From NCBI GenBank assembly GCA_050954505.1, contig JBPBPY010000195.1, positions 1 through 21,165 on the forward strand: a DNA stretch of 21,165 nt, written 5' to 3'. Source of the DNA: JAQGMO01 sp050954505 (GTDB lineage: Bacteria > Pseudomonadota > Gammaproteobacteria > Burkholderiales > Burkholderiaceae_D). The position numbers and the translations under genes are program-made. Within the stretch, counting starts at the first letter, position 1. Each line of letters begins with the position of its first letter. Positions 16,577 through 21,165 of this stretch are shown here, piece by piece. The notes beneath the pieces are model-generated. The model was not told the DNA's origin, did no database searches, and saw only the letters and a program-made list of their open reading frames with translations.

Positions 16577-16861
16577 TCAGCGCGCCGGCGCGTCGATGCA
16601 GACCATCGCCGCTTCATGGCGCCGCAGTGCAAAAGTCGAATTGCCAACCCGGATGGCCATCGGATCGCCGCCCGGAAACGACTCTGCCAGCACGCGTACC
16701 CGTTCGCCAGGGCAAAAACCCAGCTCGATCAGCCGCAGCATGACGGCCGCCGACTCTTCATCGGCGCCACTGACCAGGCGCGTGACAACGGCGCTGTCGC
16801 CTTTCTTCAGCATGGCGAGGTTGGCAGTACGCTCCTGGGTGGCAGAAATTGCGTCGGTCAT
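16577..16861 (-). CDS. feoA: Ferrous iron transport protein A
   Basis: Small cytoplasmic SH3-fold protein that assists FeoB. The 94-residue product shows the family pattern: LAMLKKGDSAVVTRLVSG (15-32), MLRLIELGFCPGERVRVL (41-58), and DPMAIRVGNSTFALRRHEA. The open frame reaches 17014, but the ATG at 16861 fits the family length and lies about 60 bases after a TATACT -10 element and a Fur-like site. Only a weak purine stretch serves as ribosome binding site. It is the first gene of the feo unit. Confidence 0.94.
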   Translation of the reverse strand: MTDAISATQERTANLAMLKKGDSAVVTRLVSGADEESAAVMLRLIELGFCPGERVRVLAESFPGGDPMAIRVGNSTFALRRHEAAMVCIDAPAR

Positions 16862-16926
16862 GATCGGCTTTCTTGAAAGGCAGGAGATCCATTGCAGGCT
16901 GGTGGATGCAGCCATGGAGACCCCGC

Positions 16927-16932
16927 AGTATA
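16927..16932 (-). promoter_or_regulatory. -10 element of the feoA promoter
   Basis: TATACT on the minus strand (5/6 to consensus) lies about 66 bases before the feoA ATG. The -35 region is poor (ACGAAT-like at 17 bases). The Fur-like site begins five bases upstream, so a bound repressor would block polymerase. Confidence 0.55.
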
Positions 16933-16936
16933 CCAC

Positions 16937-16955
16937 GCAAATGATAATAATTCGT
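16937..16955. promoter_or_regulatory. Fur-like operator upstream of feoA
   Basis: The 19 bases match the classical Fur box GATAATGATAATCATTATC at 13 positions, including an uninterrupted AATGATAAT core (16940-16948). Placement between the likely -10 and -35 of feoA is typical for iron repression. Known regulation of feo by Fur in many bacteria supports the assignment; binding itself is inferred. Confidence 0.75.
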
Positions 16956-17107
16956 ATTCGGGAACTGGCGCCGGCGGCTGCCATCATGGCCTGCACGGCC
17001 GGAAAAAACGCCACTTTGCATTTGACGCTACACTGCTTTTTCGCTCTTGCCCTGCTCCGGCCAGGCGGCCCCCAGCTGACTGCCGCTGACGGCAGGTGCC
17101 GGCCGCT

Positions 17108-17176
17108 GACACCAGCCGGTATCAGTCGATATCAGCCGATGCCAGCCAATATCAGTCCACACCGGCCGACCCAGCC
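17108..17176. repeat. Degenerate 10-bp tandem repeat upstream of the flavin oxidoreductase
   Basis: Six consecutive 10-base units plus a 9-base one: GACACCAGCC, GGTATCAGTC, GATATCAGCC, GATGCCAGCC, AATATCAGTC, CACACCGGCC, GACCCAGCC, with consensus near GATATCAGCC. It ends 53 bases before the oxidoreductase start and does not lie in a supported gene. The period is close to one helical turn. Confidence 0.8.
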
Positions 17177-17229
17177 AGGACCGCCGGGAGCAAGCAAGAC
17201 CACGCCCAACCCATACGACAGGAAACCTC

Positions 17230-18306
17230 GTGAGCCATCTCTTCAGCCCATTCAAACTGGGTTCGCTGCAACTTGAAAACCGCATCGTCATCTCGCCAAT
17301 GTGCCAGTACTCGGCCGAACAGGGCAAGACCACGCCCTGGCACCTGATCCACCTGGGGCACCTGGCGCTGTCGGGTGCCGCCCTGATGTTCCTCGAGGCG
17401 GCAGCGGTCGAGGCACACGGGCGCATCACCTATGGCGACCTGGGTTTGTGGGATGACGTGACCGAAGCCGCGCTGGCAGCAACGCTGGCCGATGTGCGGC
17501 GCTATTCCGCGATGCCGATCGGTATCCAGCTTGCCCACGCCGGGCGCAAGGCATCGAGCGCCAAACCCTGGGAGGGCGGCCTGGCCATCGCAGCCGATGC
17601 AGTCAACGGCTGGCCGACCATCGGGGCGTCGGCGCTGCCCTTCCACGAGGGCGATGCGCCGCCTGCCGCTGCCAGCATCGAGGACATCGCCTCGATCACC
17701 GCCGCCTTTGCCGAGGCCGCCCGGCGCGCCGAGCGGCTTGGCCTGGACGCCATCGAAGTGCATGCTGCCCATGGCTATCTGCTTCACCAGTTCCTCTCGC
17801 CCTTGTCGAACCAGCGCGGCGACCGCTACGGCGGTACGCTGGAAAACCGCATGCGCCTGACGCTGGAGGTATTCGACGCCGTGCGCGCTGCTTTCCCCGC
17901 CGGCAAGCCGGTCGGCGTGCGCATCTCTGCCAGCGACTGGGTCGAGGGCGGCTGGGACCTCGAACAAAGCCTGGTGCTGGCGCAGGCGTTGCAGGCCCGC
18001 GGCTGCAGCTTCATCGATGTCAGCAGCGGCGGCTTGAGCACACGGCAGCAGATCCCCACCCTGCCCGGCTACCAGGTGCCATTTGCCGAGGCAATCAAGA
18101 AGGCGGTGGCCATGCCGGTGATTGCCGTGGGACTGATCACCGAAGCGCAACAGGCTGAAGACATCCTGGCTGAAGGCCGGGCCGATCTGGTTGCGCTGGC
18201 GCGCGGCATGCTCAACGATCCACGCTGGCCCTGGCACGCCGCCCATGCATTGGGCGAAACCAGCAGCGTGAAAGTCACGCCGCAATACCTGCGCTCGATA
18301 CGCTAG
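17230..18306 (+). CDS. NADH:flavin oxidoreductase, Old Yellow Enzyme family (YqjM/XenA-like)
   Basis: FMN-dependent ene-reductase, a TIM-barrel enzyme reducing activated C=C bonds or xenobiotics with NAD(P)H; 358 aa. Features of the YqjM/XenA subgroup are seen: SPMCQYSA (22-29) with Cys25 and Tyr27, IQLAHAGRKAS (99-109), and EVHAAHGYLLHQFLSP (176-191) carrying the His178/His181 substrate pair and Tyr183, then NQRGDRYGG. The C-terminal VIAVGLIT and ADLVALARGML form the phosphate-binding end of the barrel. The GTG start at 17230 has AGGAAA about six bases upstream. A 10-bp repeat array precedes it. The physiological substrate is unknown. It is convergent with the cyclase gene. Confidence 0.95.
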   Translation: MSHLFSPFKLGSLQLENRIVISPMCQYSAEQGKTTPWHLIHLGHLALSGAALMFLEAAAVEAHGRITYGDLGLWDDVTEAALAATLADVRRYSAMPIGIQLAHAGRKASSAKPWEGGLAIAADAVNGWPTIGASALPFHEGDAPPAAASIEDIASITAAFAEAARRAERLGLDAIEVHAAHGYLLHQFLSPLSNQRGDRYGGTLENRMRLTLEVFDAVRAAFPAGKPVGVRISASDWVEGGWDLEQSLVLAQALQARGCSFIDVSSGGLSTRQQIPTLPGYQVPFAEAIKKAVAMPVIAVGLITEAQQAEDILAEGRADLVALARGMLNDPRWPWHAAHALGETSSVKVTPQYLRSIR

Positions 18307-18387
18307 GCCGCAACGTGCCCGGCGGCAGACGGTGGCAGCATGCGGCGGCGGCGGGCGCAGGCGTTCTGCCGTGAAACCTGCAAGCGG

Positions 18388-19620
18388 TCAAGCTGCCAGG
18401 TGGCGCGTGCCGCGTTGCTGCTTGGACTGGTACATGGCGCGGTCAGCCGCCGCCAGCACCGACTGCGGATCGCTGCCGTGGTCCGGAAACACGGCCACGC
18501 CAATCGACAGCGATGCAGTCAGGCGGCCGCCTTCGGGCAGATCGATCGGCACACGCATTTCGCCCAGGATCTTGTCGGCGATGTGCAAAGCGTCATCGGT
18601 GTTGCGCAAGGCTTGCAGCAGGATGGCAAATTCATCGCCGCCCAGCCGCGCCACCAGGTCGCCTTCACGCAACTGGCTTTTCATGCGCGCAGCAATGGCC
18701 ACCAGCACGCTGTCGCCGGCGGCATGGCCATGCTGGTCATTGATCTGCTTGAAATGGTCAATGTCGAGGAACATGACGGCAACCCGGCCATCGGCAAGGC
18801 TGGCCTGGTTCACCGCCTGTTCCAGCTGGTCTTCCAGGAAGGCACGGTTGGACAGGCCGGTCAGGCTGTCGTGATTGGCGCGGTGTTCGAGCGAAGCATT
18901 TTCTTTTTGCAGCCTCTTTTGCCAGGTTTCAAGTTCATCGAGCAAGGCATTGAAATCGGCATTCAATTCATTGAATTCGGCAATCTCTGCAGTTGGCGCG
19001 CGCAGGGCGAAGTCGCGCTCGCGGCGCACCCGGTGCGCCACGTTGGCCAGGGCCCGCAGCGGCCGGGTGATGCCGGCCTGCATGCGCTTGGCCAGCAGCA
19101 GTGCCACCAGCGTCGACAAGGCCATGCATACCATGACCGCCAACAGGGCGCTGCCGAGAAACAGCAGCAAGCCGCCACCGTCCTGGCGCAGGCGGATCTG
19201 GCCAATCACGTTGTCGTTGCGCATGATCGGAAACACCAGCGGCTTGGGCAGCAGCGGTGCGGCCAGGACTTTTTCCAGCCAGGCGCGCGGCCCGCGCTGG
19301 GGATCTTTCCAGCTTGCCAGCAGGTGTCCGTTGCGTCCATAGACGCTGGCTTCGGCAATGTCTTCATTGGCGCCAATGACGGCCAGCGCCTCGGCCGCCG
19401 CATTGGCGTCGCCGAACACGACTGCGGCTTCCACCGTATAGCTCATCGAACGCGCCACCAGCAGCAGGTTTTCCTCGGAATAGATACGCACGGCAATCAG
19501 GCCGGCAATCATCAGGGTCATGGCGGCCATCAGCACGGCGATCAAGGCCACACCCAGGTGCGCATTGCGCAGTACCTGCTCCAGACTGCGGCGCGGCGTG
19601 ATCAACTGCGCCTGGTTCAT
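18388..19620 (-). CDS. dgcN: Diguanylate cyclase, YfiN/DgcN-like (periplasmic sensor, HAMP, GGDEF)
   Basis: Membrane diguanylate cyclase making c-di-GMP from two GTP, 410 aa. A transmembrane helix (about 22-45), a periplasmic domain of roughly 105 residues resembling CHASE8, a second helix (about 150-178) and a HAMP-like region (180-235) precede the GGDEF domain (245-405). The active-site loop is LGGDEF (326-331), the inhibitory I-site RxxD is present (REGD, 318-321, five residues before GGDEF), and HDSLTGLSNRAFLEDQLEQA begins the domain. It overlaps yfiR by four bases (ATGA) and has AAGGG before its ATG. The yfiR linkage and architecture support YfiN rather than a generic cyclase. No yfiB follows: 81 bases later the convergent oxidoreductase ends. 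Confidence 0.92.
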   Translation of the reverse strand: MNQAQLITPRRSLEQVLRNAHLGVALIAVLMAAMTLMIAGLIAVRIYSEENLLLVARSMSYTVEAAVVFGDANAAAEALAVIGANEDIAEASVYGRNGHLLASWKDPQRGPRAWLEKVLAAPLLPKPLVFPIMRNDNVIGQIRLRQDGGGLLLFLGSALLAVMVCMALSTLVALLLAKRMQAGITRPLRALANVAHRVRRERDFALRAPTAEIAEFNELNADFNALLDELETWQKRLQKENASLEHRANHDSLTGLSNRAFLEDQLEQAVNQASLADGRVAVMFLDIDHFKQINDQHGHAAGDSVLVAIAARMKSQLREGDLVARLGGDEFAILLQALRNTDDALHIADKILGEMRVPIDLPEGGRLTASLSIGVAVFPDHGSDPQSVLAAADRAMYQSKQQRGTRHLAA

Positions 19621-20186
19621 GGGCTACCCTTGCGCCGCGCCAGCTGCAGCACATTCGGGTGGACCCGCAACCCGCTCTTGCCGATGGCATCGAGATTGGC
19701 TTCGAACGCCACCTGCTCATCGCGAAACTTCAGGCAGAACATGATATTGCCGGTGCATGGCGCATCCGGCTCGCTGATCGACAGCACTGGCTGGCCGTCG
19801 AGCTGCTGCAACAGGCGCCGCCGCTCGGCAACAGCCAGGGCACCGACGTAGACGATATCGCAGCTGGAAAATGCCGTGCTGGGCGAACCGGGCAAACGCA
19901 AGGCGCGCATCGGCTGGCTGCGCGCCTGCGCGGAACCGTCAAGCAAGGTGGCGGCAAAGCGCGTATCGCCAGTGACACACAATTGCAGTGCATTGTGGCT
20001 GGCTGGCCATTTGATGTAGCTGGCAATGCCGGTGACGACCTGGCCGATATCGCGCACCTGCTGTTCAAGCCCGGTCGGCGCTGCCGCCTGGGCGTTGGCA
20101 AAACCGGCAGCACACCACGTGGTGGCAATGGCCCAGAACAGGCGCATGACCCACAGCGGCAAGACCGGGTAATCAGAGCGGCTCAT
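19617..20186 (-). CDS. yfiR: YfiR-family periplasmic regulator of the cyclase
   Basis: Periplasmic repressor that binds the sensor domain of YfiN and keeps the cyclase inactive. Four cysteines (in LCVTGD, SSCDIV, APCTGN and MFCLKF) are spaced 39, 35 and 7 residues apart, the same spacing as the disulfide cysteines 71, 110, 145 and 152 that I recall for P. aeruginosa YfiR, which supports the family strongly. The core GIASYIKWP near the mature N-terminus is also typical of YfiR (DUF4154). A signal peptide is visible (MRLFWAIATTWCAAGFANAQ). The start is uncertain: ATG 20186 is used, ATG 20147 gives a neater signal peptide, and neither has a clear Shine-Dalgarno. Overlap with the cyclase by four bases indicates coupling. 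Confidence 0.88.
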   Translation of the reverse strand: MSRSDYPVLPLWVMRLFWAIATTWCAAGFANAQAAAPTGLEQQVRDIGQVVTGIASYIKWPASHNALQLCVTGDTRFAATLLDGSAQARSQPMRALRLPGSPSTAFSSCDIVYVGALAVAERRRLLQQLDGQPVLSISEPDAPCTGNIMFCLKFRDEQVAFEANLDAIGKSGLRVHPNVLQLARRKGSP

Positions 20187-20252
20187 GGAGGAAAGGAAGT
20201 GGACAGCTGCGATGGCACATGTCGCCTCGTGGAAACGTCGCGTGGCATTCAA

Positions 20253-20258
20253 TGTATA
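20253..20258 (-). promoter_or_regulatory. Possible -10 element upstream of yfiR
   Basis: TATACA on the minus strand (5/6), about 67 bases before the chosen yfiR start. The matching -35 position reads AATTTA, a weak match, so the promoter may need an activator or be misplaced. Confidence 0.4.
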
Positions 20259-20281
20259 GCAGTTTGCAATCGAAGTAAATT

Positions 20282-20300
20282 GCTAATGAGAATGTTTTGC
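20282..20300. promoter_or_regulatory. Fur-like site upstream of yfiR
   Basis: GCTAATGAGAATGTTTTGC matches the 19-base Fur consensus at 13 positions, with a TAATGAGAAT core common in Fur sites. It abuts the presumed -35 region of yfiR in the gap after the MipA/OmpV gene. The 3' half-site is weak, and chance occurrence in an AT-rich gap is possible. Confidence 0.45.
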
Positions 20301-20332
20301 AGATTCACTGGTCACTGTTACAAACCCGCTTC

Positions 20333-21106
20333 TCATTTGAAGCGGTAGCTCAGTGCGATGAAAGCGCTATCCTGGGTGGCTTGCTGCACCAGCGGGCTGG
20401 CCGAGACGGCGCTGTCGAACCAGCGCCGGCGCCACTGGCCGTTGATGAACCAGCTGCCGCCCAGGGGCACCTCCAGCGCCATGCCCAGGTTGGGCGCCAG
20501 CGATGCGCCGGGCGCATAGGGCAAGGCTGCGGCGGCGCCGGCCTCGCTGGCCGGGATGCCATACAAATGGCGCACATAGCGTTGACTGCGCCATTCGAGA
20601 CCCGCCGTCGGGTACACGGTCAGCCGTGCCAGCTTGAATTCGGCGGCATAGGTGGCTTCGGCCAGTGCGCCGCCGGAAGCCAGGTCGGCAAAGCCATAGA
20701 CAAAAAAGCCGCCCAGCGGCGTTTCCTGGAAACTGCCCAGGCCGACCGGCACCGGATTGCTGCGCCGCTGTGCTGCGGCGACACCGGCATGCTGCGCGAG
20801 AAAGCCTTCCTGGCTCACGCGCGCGACCAGTTCCAGGGTGCCATGCCCAAGCGGCAGCGTGCGCACGCCAAAGGTATCGACGCGGGCAAAAAAGCGCCCG
20901 TAGTCGAAATAGGCATAGGGCAGCACGCTGCTGTCGGCAGTACCGCGCACCAGCGCGCCGGTGTGGTAGACGCCCGCGCCCAGGTCTCCCACCAGGCGGC
21001 TCTGGTCGCCATCCTGAGCGGCCCGGGCCGCAAGGCAAAACAGGATTTCGCCCAGCACGGCAGCGTTGATCGAAAGCCGTTGCAGGCGGCGCAGGCGGCG
21101 GCCCAA
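20333..21106 (-). CDS. MipA/OmpV family outer-membrane protein
   Basis: Predicted outer-membrane beta-barrel, 257 aa, of the MipA (MltA-interacting)/OmpV family. An Arg-rich n-region and hydrophobic core (NAAVLGEILFCLAARA) suggest a signal peptide. Alternating strands follow: LVGDLGAGVYHTGALV, SVLPYAYFDYGRFFARVDTF (family-like), LELVARVSQEGFL, AEFKLARLTVYPTAGLEW, GMALEVPLGGSWFINGQW, and a C-terminal strand SAFIALSYRFK with the near-terminal Phe expected for barrel insertion. The TTG start at 21106 lies one base after the upstream stop, with AAGGTG about eight bases before it, so coupling is likely. MipA-like proteins have been linked to peptidoglycan synthase scaffolding or antibiotic response; the role here is unknown. 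Confidence 0.82.
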   Translation of the reverse strand: MGRRLRRLQRLSINAAVLGEILFCLAARAAQDGDQSRLVGDLGAGVYHTGALVRGTADSSVLPYAYFDYGRFFARVDTFGVRTLPLGHGTLELVARVSQEGFLAQHAGVAAAQRRSNPVPVGLGSFQETPLGGFFVYGFADLASGGALAEATYAAEFKLARLTVYPTAGLEWRSQRYVRHLYGIPASEAGAAAALPYAPGASLAPNLGMALEVPLGGSWFINGQWRRRWFDSAVSASPLVQQATQDSAFIALSYRFK

Positions 21107-21107
21107 T

Positions 21108-21165
21108 TCAACGCACCTTGTAATACTTCATCAAGCCCCATTCGAACACCGCTGCGGGCAAGAGC
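21108..21165 (-). CDS. C-terminal end of an unidentified protein (partial)
   Basis: The minus strand reads an open frame from the window edge to a TGA at 21110-21108, ending LLPAAVFEWGLMKYYKVR. Only 18 residues are visible and I do not recognise the protein. The MipA/OmpV start lies one base beyond this stop with its ribosome binding site inside these codons, an arrangement expected for a real upstream gene in the same operon. Confidence 0.6.
   Translation of the reverse strand, partial: LLPAAVFEWGLMKYYKVR

Noticed and set aside
18340..19851. 503-codon plus-strand open frame antisense to the diguanylate cyclase
   Set aside because: Shadow frame; the cyclase has intact GGDEF and I-site motifs.

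Overview
The window is GC-rich, densely packed chromosomal DNA that looks like a betaproteobacterium of the Burkholderiales, most likely Oxalobacteraceae (Massilia/Herbaspirillum-like). This rests on gene content and order (a small SRP RNA next to dnaX-ybaB, ribH-nusB-aminotransferase, feoA-feoB plus a small Cys-rich protein) and on protein character; no database search was possible. Most of it is ordinary core genome. I see no CRISPR array, insertion sequence, prophage, tRNA or rRNA.

Layout. 1-2750 (minus): the 5' part of ybaB, and dnaX upstream of it. 2816-4648 (plus): an AidB-type acyl-CoA dehydrogenase with an unusual Ala/Pro/His-rich N-terminal extension. 4699-6387 (minus): an ankyrin-repeat protein whose N-terminal end is unclear because a 9-bp tandem repeat lies upstream and keeps several frames open. 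6988-7083 (minus): the 4.5S/SRP RNA gene ffs. 7149-8633 (minus): ubiD. 8634-9196: an AT-rich divergent promoter region followed by a long, potentially structured leader. 9197-10621 (plus): a membrane-anchored lytic transglycosylase. 10722-12867 (minus): ribH, nusB and a class I/II aminotransferase, tightly packed. 12967-14091 (minus): a RibB with a degenerate GTP cyclohydrolase II-like domain (RibBX type). 14313-16861 (minus): feoA, feoB and a small Cys-rich membrane protein behind a Fur-like box. 17230-18306 (plus): an Old Yellow Enzyme-family flavin oxidoreductase preceded by a 10-bp degenerate tandem repeat. 18388-20186 (minus): a YfiR-YfiN (DgcN) c-di-GMP signalling pair without an adjacent yfiB. 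20333-21106 (minus): a MipA/OmpV outer-membrane protein. The last bases hold the C-terminal end of another minus-strand gene.

How they work together. ribH and ribBX supply two steps of riboflavin synthesis, and the degenerate second domain of RibBX implies a separate RibA elsewhere. feoA-feoB-small protein is a ferrous-iron uptake unit. yfiR-yfiN is a periplasm-sensing diguanylate cyclase module. A Fur-like site upstream of yfiR, similar in quality to the one at feoA, raises the possibility that iron controls both. The items most worth a second look are the leader at 8768-9196, the ankyrin N-terminus/9-bp repeat, the yfiB-less YfiRN pair with its Fur-like site, and the 10-bp repeat before the flavin oxidoreductase.
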